A stretch of DNA of 64,000 nt from JACVRW01 sp963850205. Its GTDB lineage: Bacteria > Actinomycetota > Thermoleophilia > Solirubrobacterales > Thermoleophilaceae. The notes under the pieces are model-generated. The model was not told where the DNA came from. It ran no database searches and saw only the letters and a program-made list of their open reading frames with translations. Positions 1-7,906 of the stretch are shown in pieces. Made by a program: the position numbers and the translations under genes. Each line of letters starts with the position of its first letter. Within the stretch, counting starts at the first letter, position 1. The DNA is taken from contig CAWKKJ010000012.1 of the NCBI GenBank assembly GCA_963850205.1, positions 62,001-126,000 on the forward strand, read 5' to 3'.

Positions 1-1194
1 TACGCCATGGGGTTCAGCGTGGACGAGATGTCGGAGATGAGCGGTCCGGAGCTGTGCGAGCGCACCTTCGAGTCGGACGCCTGCCGGGAGATCCTGATGA
101 CGCCGGTCGCGTTCTGGGAGCACGGGGCGCCCTTCGCTCGCGGCCAGGGCGCCTACGGGGTCACCTTCGCGCTCTACTACACGACCGGGATCGGCGTGGG
201 CGGCAACGAGATCCAGGTGGACGCCCTGACCGAGTGCTTTCTGGCTCACGGGGGAGCGGTTCTCACGAACTCCACGGTCGACCGGATCGTGGTGGAGGAC
301 GGCCGGGCCACGGGCGTCGTGCTCGGGGAGCGCTCGCTTCGGCCCGGCGCCGAGATCGAGGCCCGCCTCGGTGTGCTCTCCAACGCCGGCGTGCCCGAGA
401 CCCTGCGCCTGGTGGGCGAGGACACCATCGCCGGCGCCGACCCCCGCCTCGCGGCCAAGATGCGCCACTGGAAGATGGGACTGCGCGGCTCGCACGTGAC
501 GTCCTGGCTGCTCGACCGGCGCATCGACTGGGGATCGTCCGCCTTCGACCCGCTGATCAACGAGGCCATCCTGGTCTACCGCGCGTTCGACTCGTGGGAG
601 GGCACGAAGCGCTACATGGTGGACATGCTCGGCAACGACACCTGGAAGGCCGCCGGGCAGCTGATGGAGTTCACCTATTACGCGCCCGCTGACCCGACCA
701 GCGTCTCGCCCGAGGGGCACAACATCCTGCGGGCCGAGGAGTGCTTTCCCTACCCGCTGCACGGGCTGGGCGGGCCGGAGGCATGGGACGGGGAGATACG
801 CCACGAGCTCCTGCGGGCCCGCAACGAGACCATGGGCCGCCTCATCCCCGGTTGGGAGGAGATGGTCCTCGATCAGTACGAGTGGACACCGCTCGACAAC
901 TGGCGGCTGAACCGGGCGGCGAAGTTCGGGCAGGTGGTGGGCGGCGACTTCAGCGAGGACCAGTGGATCCTCGACCGCATGCCCTACCGGATGCCGCTCG
1001 GCGGCCTGTACATGTCGAACGGCGTCTGGCCGGTCGGACTGAGCTGGATGGCGGCCGGCTACAACGCGGCTCAGACGATCGCGCAGGACGCGGGCGTGCG
1101 GGAGCAGTCGTGGTGGAGCGCGCGACCCTGCGAGTGGTACCTGAGAAACCTGGACCACCTGGTCGGCGCGCCCGGGGCCGCGCTGGGACGGTGA
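1..1194 (+). CDS. FAD-dependent phytoene-dehydrogenase-like oxidoreductase, 5' end outside window
   Basis: The frame is open to the first base of the window, so the gene starts upstream and the N-terminal dinucleotide-binding fold is not seen. The visible ~397 residues look like the substrate-binding and C-terminal parts of the phytoene desaturase/COG1233 flavoprotein family. A segment near residues 60-110 (GIGVGGNEIQVDALTECF, then VDRIVVEDGRATGV) resembles the family's second FAD-contact region. The C-terminus has GGLYMSNGVWPVGLSW followed by MAAGYNAA, the usual FAD-pyrophosphate motif. It probably carries out FAD-linked dehydrogenation or isomerisation of a lipid or isoprenoid; the substrate cannot be told. 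The stop overlaps the GTG of the next gene, a second flavoprotein of the same family, so the two are co-translated. Confidence 0.75.
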   Translation, partial: YAMGFSVDEMSEMSGPELCERTFESDACREILMTPVAFWEHGAPFARGQGAYGVTFALYYTTGIGVGGNEIQVDALTECFLAHGGAVLTNSTVDRIVVEDGRATGVVLGERSLRPGAEIEARLGVLSNAGVPETLRLVGEDTIAGADPRLAAKMRHWKMGLRGSHVTSWLLDRRIDWGSSAFDPLINEAILVYRAFDSWEGTKRYMVDMLGNDTWKAAGQLMEFTYYAPADPTSVSPEGHNILRAEECFPYPLHGLGGPEAWDGEIRHELLRARNETMGRLIPGWEEMVLDQYEWTPLDNWRLNRAAKFGQVVGGDFSEDQWILDRMPYRMPLGGLYMSNGVWPVGLSWMAAGYNAAQTIAQDAGVREQSWWSARPCEWYLRNLDHLVGAPGAALGR

Positions 1195-2705
1195 GCGTGC
1201 CGGGCGACGGCTACGACGTGGCCATCGTCGGCGCCGGGCCCAACGGGCTCGCCGCCGCCGCCTACCTGGCGCGGGCGGGCGCCCGGGTCGTGGTCCTCGA
1301 GAAGCGCTTCGAGCGCGGCGGAACGCTCGCCACCGACGACTACTCCACTCCCTTCCAGTACAACCTCGCCCAGCTGGCGCTGCCGCTCGGGCCCGAGCTG
1401 CCCCCCTACGCCGACCTCGGACTGGAGGGGCTGGGGGTGCGCTTCGCCGAGCCGGCGCAGGCCTTCTCGGCCCGTACCGAGCCGGGCGCGCCCGAGCTGG
1501 TGGTGGGGCGGGGGGGCCGCGGCCTGCCCGGCGAGATCGAGACGATGCTGACCGCCGCCTCCAGCGCGGTCGCCCCGCTGCTCTACCGCGCGCCCGGGGC
1601 GGAGGAGCAGGAGCGGGCGCGGCTGCCCGCGGGCACACGTGACGCCGTCCTGGCGCTCGCCGACGCCACTCCGCGTTCGCTGGCGGAGCGGGCGGACGAT
1701 CCTCGCGCCGCCGTGGTGCTCCGCTACGCCTGCGGGCTCGCGGGGTTTCTCGACGACGACGTGCCCCTCGGGCTGATCGGGGCCTTCTGTCTGGCCCGGC
1801 AGTTCAGCCCGATGCTCGTGGTGGGTGGCTCGAAGAACCTGGCCAACGCGCTGATGCGGGTCGCCGCGGCCGGCGGGGCGCGCGGATGGGTGAGCTCCGA
1901 GGTCACGCGGGTGGAACGGGCCGAGCGCGGCTTCCGGCTCCACACCGCCGACGCTCGCGAGCTGCGAGCGGGCACCGTGGTGGCCGCACTCGACCTCGGC
2001 TCCACCGCCCGCATCCTGGGCCGCGAGCCGGCGACGGCGGAGCTGGCGGAGACGGCCGCGCGCTGGATCGTGGATCCGACGGGCCCCTTCACCGCGCACT
2101 ACGGGATCAAGGGGAACCCTCCCGCGGGCGAGGCCCTGAACCGCGTTTTCGGGTTCGCCGATGCCGAGGCGGTGGCGCGGCACTTCGCCGCGGCGGGGGA
2201 GGGCCGCCTGCCGGCCGCCGTCGCGGGCCACCTCTCCTGCGTCAGCGTCCACGATCCGCTCCAGGCCTCACCGGGCCCGTACGGACCGCTCCACACGCTC
2301 CGGCTCCAGACCTTCGCGCCCTACGAGCTCTCGCAGGGCCGCTGGGACCGCTTTCGCACGACCTACCGCCGGCACTGCTGGGAGGCGCTGCTCGCCCATT
2401 TCCCCGACCTCGGCGAGGCCCGGCTGCTGTTCGAGTTCTGCGACACGCCGCTGGACATCGAACGGCGCTTCTCCACGGCTCGCCGCGGCTCGATTCGCCA
2501 GGGCGCGCTGATCGCGGATCAGACCCTGACCGCGCGCCCGCATCCTGGCTGGTCGACCGGGCGCACCCCCGTCGAGGGGCTCTATCTCGCGGGCGGCTCC
2601 GTCCATCCGGGCGTGCCGGGCTCGCTGGCCGGGGGCCATAACGCCGCGGCGGTCGTCGCGCAGGACCTCGGCCTCGAGCTCGTACCATCTCCGGCGTGCG
2701 ATTGA
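1191..2705 (+). CDS. FAD-dependent phytoene-dehydrogenase-like oxidoreductase
   Basis: About 504 residues. It starts with GTG at 1191, overlapping the previous stop by four bases; GTG at 1197 is an alternative. Residues 9-36 form a complete Rossmann FAD-binding motif (VAIVGAGPNGLAAAAYLARA) ending in the acidic ribose-binding residue of VVVLEK. The C-terminus has GLYLAGGSVHPGVPGSLAGG followed by HNAAAVVAQ, the second FAD motif of the phytoene desaturase/COG1233 family. The length fits the family. It sits in tandem with a related flavoprotein and overlaps the following nitrilase-family gene by 10 bases, so it is probably part of one operon. No carotenoid gene such as crtB or crtE is adjacent, so a carotenoid role is not shown. 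Confidence 0.8.
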   Translation: MSVPGDGYDVAIVGAGPNGLAAAAYLARAGARVVVLEKRFERGGTLATDDYSTPFQYNLAQLALPLGPELPPYADLGLEGLGVRFAEPAQAFSARTEPGAPELVVGRGGRGLPGEIETMLTAASSAVAPLLYRAPGAEEQERARLPAGTRDAVLALADATPRSLAERADDPRAAVVLRYACGLAGFLDDDVPLGLIGAFCLARQFSPMLVVGGSKNLANALMRVAAAGGARGWVSSEVTRVERAERGFRLHTADARELRAGTVVAALDLGSTARILGREPATAELAETAARWIVDPTGPFTAHYGIKGNPPAGEALNRVFGFADAEAVARHFAAAGEGRLPAAVAGHLSCVSVHDPLQASPGPYGPLHTLRLQTFAPYELSQGRWDRFRTTYRRHCWEALLAHFPDLGEARLLFEFCDTPLDIERRFSTARRGSIRQGALIADQTLTARPHPGWSTGRTPVEGLYLAGGSVHPGVPGSLAGGHNAAAVVAQDLGLELVPSPACD

Positions 2706-3469
2706 CGCTGGCACAGCTCGCGCCGCGCCCGCGCGACGTGGCCGCCAACCTGGCCCGTGCCCGTGAGATGCTCGCCGCGGCCGAGGGCACGGACCTCCTG
2801 GTGCTGCCCGAGCTCTTCCTGTGCGGCTACGAGCTGGAGCGGGTCGAGCCGCTGGCGATCGACCCCGACGGGCCGGAGGCGGGTGCACTGCGGGAGGCGG
2901 CGCGCGAGGCGGGCACCGCCCTCGTGGTGGGGGTGGCCGAGCGAACGGTTACGGGCGTGGCCAACAGCGCGCTGTGCATCGACTCCGACGGGTCGCTCGC
3001 CGGGATCTACCGCAAGACCCATCTCTTCGGCGCCGAGCACGACGCCTACGCGCCCGGTGAGGAGCTTCACCCCGTCCGGCTCTGCGGGCGGCCGGTCGGC
3101 GTGATGATCTGCTTCGACATGGAGTTCCCGGAGGTCGCCCGCACGCTGGCCGCTCGGGGCGTGGACGCACTGGTCACGATCTCCGCCAACTCGCCCCCCT
3201 TCGAGCTCGATCACGAGCTGTTCGCGCGCGCCCGCGCGCTCGAGAACGGGCTGCCGCACGCCTACGTCAACCGCGTCGGCGAGGAGGGAGGTCTGCCCTT
3301 CTGCGGCGGCTCGCTGGCGGTCGACCCGGAGGGAGGCGTGCTCGCCGCCGCGGGCCCCGACGAAGAGCAGGTGTTCGTCGCGGAGCTCGGCGAGGCGGGC
3401 CGTCGCGACCCGCGCACGCGTTACCGGGAGCAGCTGCGCGAGGGCCTGTACGCGCCGGCCTCCGGCTGA
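2696..3469 (+). CDS. Carbon-nitrogen hydrolase (nitrilase superfamily)
   Basis: 257 residues with a GTG start inside the end of the upstream flavoprotein gene. The Glu-Lys-Cys catalytic triad of the nitrilase superfamily is clear: E39 in LLVLPELFLCGYE, K107 in IYRKTHLFG and C139 in GVMICFDMEFPE. The length is that of single-domain amidases and ureidohydrolases. It should hydrolyse a non-peptide C-N bond (amide, carbamoyl or nitrile) in the cytoplasm; there is no signal peptide. The exact substrate (omega-amidase, N-carbamoyl compound or other) cannot be assigned. It is followed after 6 bases by the winged-helix gene, so the 1-4.6 kb genes appear to form one transcription unit. Confidence 0.88.
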   Translation: MRLTLAQLAPRPRDVAANLARAREMLAAAEGTDLLVLPELFLCGYELERVEPLAIDPDGPEAGALREAAREAGTALVVGVAERTVTGVANSALCIDSDGSLAGIYRKTHLFGAEHDAYAPGEELHPVRLCGRPVGVMICFDMEFPEVARTLAARGVDALVTISANSPPFELDHELFARARALENGLPHAYVNRVGEEGGLPFCGGSLAVDPEGGVLAAAGPDEEQVFVAELGEAGRRDPRTRYREQLREGLYAPASG

Positions 3470-3475
3470 CCGCGC

Positions 3476-4591
3476 GTGCCGGCCGAGGAGGTCCTCACCC
3501 GCCGCGCCCTCAACCGCGCGCTGCTCCAGCGCCAGCAGCTGCTCGAACGAGCCGCCCGGACTCCGGCCGAGGAGGTCCGGCATCTGGTCGGGCTTCAGGC
3601 CCAGGCGCCGATGCCCCCTTACCACGGGCTGTGGTCGCGGCTGGAGGGGTTCGATCCGCACGACCTGGGACGCCTGCTCACCGAGCGCGCGGCGGTGCGC
3701 ATGACGTTGATGCGCGGCACGGTGCATCTGGTGACCGTCCCCGACGCGCTCCTGTTGCGGCCGGTGGTGCAGGCCATGATCGAGCGGCAGCACGCGGGGC
3801 AGTTCGGGAAGCGGATGGGCGGGGCCGATCCCGACAAGCTGGCCACGTCCGTGCGCGAGCTGCTCGCCGATGAGCCGCTCGGCGGGCGCGAGCTCGGGCG
3901 GCGGCTGGTGGCCAGGGGGATCGGCGACGACGAGGAGGCGCTCGGGATCGCCGCGCGCGTGTACGTGCCGCTGGTGCAGATCCCGCCGCGGGGCGTGTGG
4001 GGCGCCGGCGCCCGGGCCAGGTACGCCTCGCTCGAGGCCTGGACCGGTGGCGTCCTCGAGGACCAGCCGGCCACCGACGAGGTGGTCCTCCGCTATCTGA
4101 CCGCCTTCGGCCCGGCGTCGGTGATGGACGCGCAGAGCTGGTCCGGGGTGACCAGGCTCAAGGAGGTGTTCGAGCGGCTGCGGTCCCGGCTGCTGGTTTT
4201 CACCGACGAGGAGGGCACCGAGCTCTTCGACCTGCCCGACGCGCCCAGGCCCGGCGCGGACGTGCCCGCTCCGGTGCGGCTGCTGGGCGAGTACGACAAC
4301 GTGCTGCTCGGCCACGCCGACCGGCGCCGCATCATCCCCGACGACTTTCCCTGGAAGGCGATGCTGGCCCCCGGTCGCTTCGTCAACAACCTGCTGGTCG
4401 ACGGGGAGCTGCGGGCCACCTGGTGGATCGAGCACGAGGGCAAGCGCCGGGCCACCCTCGGTGTTCGGCCGGCCCGCCCGCTCTCCAAACGCGAACGCCA
4501 GGCGGTGGAGGCGGAGGCGCAACGGATGGTCGAGTTCGCCGCGCCGGAGGCAGCGGCCCATGACGTGCGTTTCGAACCCGCGGTTGGCTGA
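3476..4591 (+). CDS. Winged-helix DNA-binding domain protein (HTH_42 / AlkZ-like)
   Basis: 371 residues with a GTG start 6 bases after the nitrilase stop. The N-terminus (VLTRRALNRALLQRQQLLER, VRHLVGLQAQAPMPPYHGLW) and RGTVHLV near residue 80 match the widespread actinobacterial winged-helix family related to the crosslink-repair glycosylase AlkZ/YcaQ. A C-terminal LLGEYDNVLLGHADR and a WWIEHEGKRRATL stretch are typical of the family. In E. coli and Streptomyces, AlkZ members unhook DNA interstrand crosslinks. This protein belongs to the broader, mostly uncharacterised branch, so glycosylase activity is only a possibility. It is last but one of the 1-4.8 kb run of genes. Confidence 0.75.
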   Translation: MPAEEVLTRRALNRALLQRQQLLERAARTPAEEVRHLVGLQAQAPMPPYHGLWSRLEGFDPHDLGRLLTERAAVRMTLMRGTVHLVTVPDALLLRPVVQAMIERQHAGQFGKRMGGADPDKLATSVRELLADEPLGGRELGRRLVARGIGDDEEALGIAARVYVPLVQIPPRGVWGAGARARYASLEAWTGGVLEDQPATDEVVLRYLTAFGPASVMDAQSWSGVTRLKEVFERLRSRLLVFTDEEGTELFDLPDAPRPGADVPAPVRLLGEYDNVLLGHADRRRIIPDDFPWKAMLAPGRFVNNLLVDGELRATWWIEHEGKRRATLGVRPARPLSKRERQAVEAEAQRMVEFAAPEAAAHDVRFEPAVG

Positions 4592-4615
4592 GCGCCGAGC
4601 GGGTAGCGGGAGGAC

Positions 4616-4774
4616 ATGGAAAAGGAAGAATCCATCGACACCGACGAGCGCGACGAGAAGGCCGCGGCCGACCCGGAGCCCAAGAAGCAAGCCCCGGAGC
4701 AGGACGACACCGACAGCAGCTTCTGGGACACCGACGAGCACTCGGACGCGCCAGGGCCCACCGGCACCGGCTGA
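4616..4774 (+). CDS. Small acidic hypothetical protein (52 aa)
   Basis: An ATG is preceded by a GGGAGG ribosome-binding site at 4608-4613 with short spacing. The 52-residue product begins MEKEESIDTDERDEK and is strongly acidic with some Lys; its middle is DTDSSFWDTDEHSD. It has no hydrophobic segment and no cysteine and is likely disordered. It lies 24 bases after the winged-helix gene, and its stop codon lies within the first half of a hairpin. The good Shine-Dalgarno, clean stop and absence of another gene in this space support it as a real short gene. No family is recognised. Confidence 0.55.
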   Translation: MEKEESIDTDERDEKAAADPEPKKQAPEQDDTDSSFWDTDEHSDAPGPTGTG

Positions 4775-4790
4775 GGCCGACCGGCCTCAG
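4771..4790. terminator. Hairpin between convergent genes
   Basis: CTGAGGCC-GACC-GGCCTCAG is a perfect 8-bp stem with a 4-base loop. It covers the stop of the small acidic gene (+) and the stop of the mscS-like gene (-). No U-tract follows, as is common in high-GC actinobacteria. It could serve as a terminator in both directions. Confidence 0.5.
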
Positions 4791-5617
4791 CCCGGCCGGT
4801 TGGTGCGGTCGCCGCCCTCGTGGACGGTGACCACCGAGCCCAAGAGCAGGTTGTTGGGCACGCGGACGGTCTCGTCCGCGCCGGTGCGCAGCACCGTGAC
4901 GGCGGTGTCGATCGAGACGATCTCGCCGCGTAGCTCACCCACGCTGATCGTCTGACCGGCGGCGTAGGCGTTGCGCAGGTAGCGCCCGGCGCTCAGCTCG
5001 CGGGCGACATCACGGCCGCCCAGGCCGAAGGCCAGCGCGAACGTGGCCCCGACGGCCGCCAGGACGATGATGAGCAGGGCCACCAGCGTCGCGGTCGCGA
5101 CGCCCAGCTGCGCCGCGGCCGTGATGGCGAAGATCGCGACCACAGCGACCTGCACCGCGGCGCCGAGCGGCACGGGAAGATCCATCTGATGGGTCAGACG
5201 GTCGACCCGCTCGCGCAGGACGCCGCCCAGCACCACTCCGGCCAGCAGCAGCACCGCGGCGATGAGCACGTTGGGCAGATAGAGGACGGCTGCGTTGAGC
5301 GAGTCGCTCAGGAACTGCAGGCCGAGCAGCGACAGCGCCGCGAACAGCACCACCAGCGAGAGGCCGACTCGAACGGCCTGGCCCAGCACCCGGCTCAGCG
5401 AGCGTCCGAGCCCGGCCCGTTCCAGCGTGTCGCTCACCCCGAAGCGCTCGCCCGCGCCGTCGAGGCCCAGGCGCTGCAGGGCGCCGCGCACCAGCCGGCC
5501 CACCAGGCGAGCGAGCAGCACTCCCACGACCAGCAGCACGAACGCGCCGGCCAGCCGGGGGAGGAAGCCCCCCAGCGTCTCGCCGGCGGTGTCCAGGATC
5601 TCAACCGCGATCAGCAT
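4787..5617 (-). CDS. Mechanosensitive ion channel domain protein (MscS-like)
   Basis: 276 residues. Four to five hydrophobic segments are visible, at about residues 18-42, 83-105, 110-135, 150-172 and 178-205. They are followed by FALAFGLGGRDVARELSAG and a small beta domain (GQTISVGELRGEIVSIDTAV, VRVPNNLLLGSVV) that matches the MscS pore-helix/beta-domain boundary. The N-terminal part resembles the TM_helix repeats found in short cyanobacterial and actinobacterial MscS-like proteins. It probably acts as an inner-membrane tension-gated or ion-leak channel. It follows the small protein and ECF sigma genes within 3 bases and is likely co-transcribed with them, which would put a membrane-tension protein under an envelope-type sigma factor. 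Confidence 0.8.
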   Translation of the reverse strand: MLIAVEILDTAGETLGGFLPRLAGAFVLLVVGVLLARLVGRLVRGALQRLGLDGAGERFGVSDTLERAGLGRSLSRVLGQAVRVGLSLVVLFAALSLLGLQFLSDSLNAAVLYLPNVLIAAVLLLAGVVLGGVLRERVDRLTHQMDLPVPLGAAVQVAVVAIFAITAAAQLGVATATLVALLIIVLAAVGATFALAFGLGGRDVARELSAGRYLRNAYAAGQTISVGELRGEIVSIDTAVTVLRTGADETVRVPNNLLLGSVVTVHEGGDRTNRPG

Positions 5618-5619
5618 GA

Positions 5620-5856
5620 CTAGCGCCTCCTACCCGGAGCGAAGAGCGCCAGTACTCCGTCCATCGCCGCGCCGGCGATCATGCCCGCCACCCGCACCGG
5701 CTCGCGGACCACTCGCTGCCAGCGGGCGGTGGGCACGACCCGCGGGACCAGGCTCCCGCCGGGATCGGGCGCGGCGCGGCGCAACAGCCGCAGGTGCTCG
5801 CCCAGGCTGCGATCGGCGGCGCTGGGTCCGCTGTCCGGGCGCCCGGCGTCGCTCAT
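5620..5856 (-). CDS. Hypothetical protein translationally coupled to ECF sigma factor
   Basis: 78 residues. Its ATG overlaps the sigma factor stop (ATGA), and its stop lies 3 bases before the mscS-like start. The N-terminal half is polar and basic (SLGEHLRLLRRAAPDPGGS). The C-terminus has one weakly hydrophobic segment (VRVAGMIAGAAMDGVLALFA) followed by a basic tail GRRR, compatible with a peripheral or single-pass membrane protein. There is no cysteine or zinc-binding anti-sigma motif. Its position directly after a sigma gene is where an anti-sigma factor is normally encoded, so a regulatory role is possible, but nothing in the sequence proves it. Confidence 0.6.
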   Translation of the reverse strand: MSDAGRPDSGPSAADRSLGEHLRLLRRAAPDPGGSLVPRVVPTARWQRVVREPVRVAGMIAGAAMDGVLALFAPGRRR

Positions 5857-6422
5857 CGGGGCAGCTCCCAGTCGTAGGTGTTCGCGCGCAGGACCTCGAT
5901 GAGCTCATCCCGGGCACGATGCAGGCGGCCCTTCACGCTTCCGATCGGGCTCTCGGTGATCGTGGCGATCTCGTCGTAGCTCAGGCCCTCGACGTCGCGC
6001 AGGACGAGCACGGCACGGTGCTCGTAGCGCAGGTCGCGGAGCTTGAGCTCGAGTCGCTCACGGCGCTCGCTTTCCTGCAAGCGCCGGGCCGGCTCGCGTT
6101 CCTCGACGGGACGGAGCGCGCTGCGGTCCTCGAGGTCCGCCGCGCTGCCCACCGGCTCCGGCTTGCGCCGCGCGATCGTGTTCAGCGCCGTGTTGTGCAC
6201 GATCTGCAGGAGCCAGGAGCGGAAGGCGCTCTGACCGCGGAAGCGGTCCAAGCGGTGAAAGGCCCGCAGGAAGGAGTCCTGGGCCACGTCGTCCGCGTCG
6301 TCGGGTCCCACGATGCGGACTGCCAGGCGGCGGACGACGGCCTGGTGGCGCTCGACCAGGCGCCCGAAGGCATCGAGCCTGCCCTCGAGGGTCTCCTGCA
6401 CGAGCGGCAGATCAGGGTCCAC
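5853..6422 (-). CDS. ECF-type RNA polymerase sigma factor
   Basis: 189 residues. Region 2 spans about residues 10-80 (DDADDVAQDSFLRAFHRLDR, FRSWLLQIVHNTALNTIARR) and region 4 about 115-175 (LRYEHRAVLVLRDVEGLSYD, SPIGSVKGRLHRARDEL). There is no region 3 or region 1.1, as expected for group 4 sigma factors. A charged linker of about 35 residues separates the two domains. It starts an operon with a 78-residue protein and an MscS-like channel, suggesting control of a membrane or osmotic response. The stop overlaps the next start by four bases. Confidence 0.9.
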   Translation of the reverse strand: MDPDLPLVQETLEGRLDAFGRLVERHQAVVRRLAVRIVGPDDADDVAQDSFLRAFHRLDRFRGQSAFRSWLLQIVHNTALNTIARRKPEPVGSAADLEDRSALRPVEEREPARRLQESERRERLELKLRDLRYEHRAVLVLRDVEGLSYDEIATITESPIGSVKGRLHRARDELIEVLRANTYDWELPR

Positions 6423-6498
6423 GGAGCGGGCAACCCTACACCGGTGGCGGTGGTCGCAGAGCGGCCATGACCACTAGGACAGTCGCGGGGAGCTCTCG

Positions 6499-6513
6499 GT
6501 TACGGCGTGTAAC
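6499..6513. promoter_or_regulatory. Short inverted repeat in divergent promoter region
   Basis: GTTAC-GGCGT-GTAAC lies in the 120-base space between the divergent ECF sigma (-) and AraC-type (+) genes, about 30 bases before the AraC-type start. It is one of few AT-containing symmetric sites there and could be an operator. The 5-bp arms make chance occurrence quite possible. Confidence 0.25.
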
Positions 6514-6542
6514 TCCGGGCAAGACCGAACTGTCTCATAGGT

Positions 6543-6941
6543 GTGAGACTCGAGGCGATCCACTTGCACGGTGCCTGTCGGCAGGGCGCCAAGACCGCCG
6601 CCGCGACCCGGCGCCGGCGCGAGCTCTTCGAGGAGGCCGTCGCAGTCATCGAGCGGGACTACGCCACGCGCTTGACGCTCGGCGCGGTGGCGCGGCATAT
6701 CGGCGCCTCCACCCGCAACCTGCAGCGGGCCTTCGCGGAGGCGGAGGGCACCTCCTTCAGCCAGCGCCTGCGAGAGGAGCGGCTGGAGCGTGGCGCCGCG
6801 CTGCTCGTGGGGTCGAACCTGCCGGTCAAGTCGGTGGCGCATGCCGTCGGGTATCGCCAGCAGGCCGAGTTCGCGCGGCAGTTCCGGGCCCGCTACGGCC
6901 ATCCGCCGACGGTCTACCGCGGCTCGCGGCTGGCCGCCTGA
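6543..6941 (+). CDS. AraC-type helix-turn-helix transcriptional regulator
   Basis: 132 residues with a GTG start. Residues about 30-128 form a complete AraC/XylS DNA-binding domain with two helix-turn-helix units: LTLGAVARHIGASTRNLQRA and, for the second, PVKSVAHAVGYRQQAEFARQ followed by FRARYGHPPTVYR. There is no N-terminal ligand-binding domain beyond about 30 residues, so effector sensing is not encoded in the protein itself. It is divergent from the ECF sigma gene and lies 84 bases before the envelope operon at 7026, whose expression it could influence; this is inference from position. Confidence 0.85.
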   Translation: MRLEAIHLHGACRQGAKTAAATRRRRELFEEAVAVIERDYATRLTLGAVARHIGASTRNLQRAFAEAEGTSFSQRLREERLERGAALLVGSNLPVKSVAHAVGYRQQAEFARQFRARYGHPPTVYRGSRLAA

Positions 6942-7025
6942 CGCTTTGGCGTCCCGCCACAAAGAGACGCTTTTCGCGCCTCCAGCGCACGGTAAGAGGA
7001 ACCGAAGCACTACGAACGGAGACGA

Positions 7026-7496
7026 ATGTCAGCACTTCCAGACCAGCAAGAGGACACCGGAACCCAGGCTCAGGCCAAGGTCAAGGCCGAGGAGGTCAAG
7101 GGGCAGGCCCAGGAGAAGGCACAGGACCTCAGCCGGCAGGCCCGCGGACGGGCGGTGGAGCAGGTGGACCAGCGCTCCACCCAGGCCGGCGAGCAGGTGA
7201 GCACGGTCGCCGGTGACGTGCGCAGCGTGGGCGAGGAGCTCCGTCGCCAGGGCAAGGACGGTCCGGCCAAGATCGCGGATCAGGCCGCCGATCGCGCGGA
7301 CCGCCTCGGCAGCTATCTGCAGGACTCCGACGCCGACCGCATTCTCGGTGACCTCGAGGACTTCGGGCGCCGTCAGCCGTGGGCGGTGGTGGCCGGCGGC
7401 CTGGCGCTTGGGTTCGTTGCCTCCCGCTTCCTCAAGGCTTCCAGCCGGCAGCGCTACGAGACGTCCGCCTCCTCGTACCAGCCGCAGACGCCCTGA
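7026..7496 (+). CDS. Coiled-coil protein with C-terminal membrane anchor (DUF883-like)
   Basis: 156 residues. Residues 1-105 are rich in Gln, Ala, Glu, Lys and Arg with heptad character (VKAEEVKGQAQEKAQDLSRQ) and should be a long helical or coiled-coil stretch. Residues about 118-136 (PWAVVAGGLALGFVASRFLK) form a single membrane segment, followed by a Ser/Tyr-rich tail. This architecture resembles the ElaB/YqjD/DUF883 group of membrane-anchored stress proteins, but the match is by layout, not by a clear motif. It is the first gene of a four-gene run (this, holin-X, DUF3618, YihY) with gaps or overlaps of 25 bases or less. Confidence 0.7.
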   Translation: MSALPDQQEDTGTQAQAKVKAEEVKGQAQEKAQDLSRQARGRAVEQVDQRSTQAGEQVSTVAGDVRSVGEELRRQGKDGPAKIADQAADRADRLGSYLQDSDADRILGDLEDFGRRQPWAVVAGGLALGFVASRFLKASSRQRYETSASSYQPQTP

Positions 7497-7498
7497 CG

Positions 7499-7906
7499 AT
7501 GGCCACCGGCGACAACAACGAGCTCCGCGACAGCTCCACCGGGGAGCTGCTCAAGCGGCTCTCCCAGCAGACGTCGGAGCTCGTGCACAAGGAAGTGGAC
7601 CTGGCCAAGGCCGAGCTGGGCGAGAAGGCGAAGACCGCCGGCGTGGGGGCGGGCCTGTTCGGCGGCGCGACCCTCTTCGGGGTCACCGCCTTCCTTGCGC
7701 TGGCGGGCTGTCTGGTGGCCCTGCTGGCCACCGGCCTCGACGTCTGGCTGTCCGCGCTGATCGTCGCGGTGGTCTACGCCGCGATCGCGGGCGTGCTGGC
7801 GCTGATGGGCAAGAAAAAGGTTCAGCAGGCCACACCGCCTGTTCCCGAGCAAACAGTTGAAACCCTCAAGGAGGACGTGGAATGGGCCAAGAATCAGCGG
7901 CAATAA
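7499..7906 (+). CDS. Phage holin superfamily III / holin-X-like membrane protein
   Basis: 135 residues. ATG at 7499 is chosen because it follows the preceding stop by 2 bases and begins MATGDNNELRDSSTGELLKR, the normal start of this family. SQQTSELVHKEVDLAKAELGEK is the conserved amphipathic N-terminal helix of the actinobacterial holin-X (PF07332-type) family. It is followed by two membrane segments at about residues 48-75 and 80-102. Despite the name, these proteins occur in chromosomal envelope operons without phage genes, as here, and probably act in membrane organisation or stress. The 3' end overlaps the DUF3618 gene by 25 bases. Confidence 0.8.
   Translation: MATGDNNELRDSSTGELLKRLSQQTSELVHKEVDLAKAELGEKAKTAGVGAGLFGGATLFGVTAFLALAGCLVALLATGLDVWLSALIVAVVYAAIAGVLALMGKKKVQQATPPVPEQTVETLKEDVEWAKNQRQ

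Noticed and set aside
2582..4741. 719-codon open frame on - strand
   Set aside because: Antisense to three well-supported genes (flavoprotein end, nitrilase, winged-helix); no recognisable domain.
7499..7906. Holin-X protein as evidence of a prophage
   Set aside because: No phage structural, lysis or integrase gene is near; the family is common in chromosomal envelope operons of actinobacteria.
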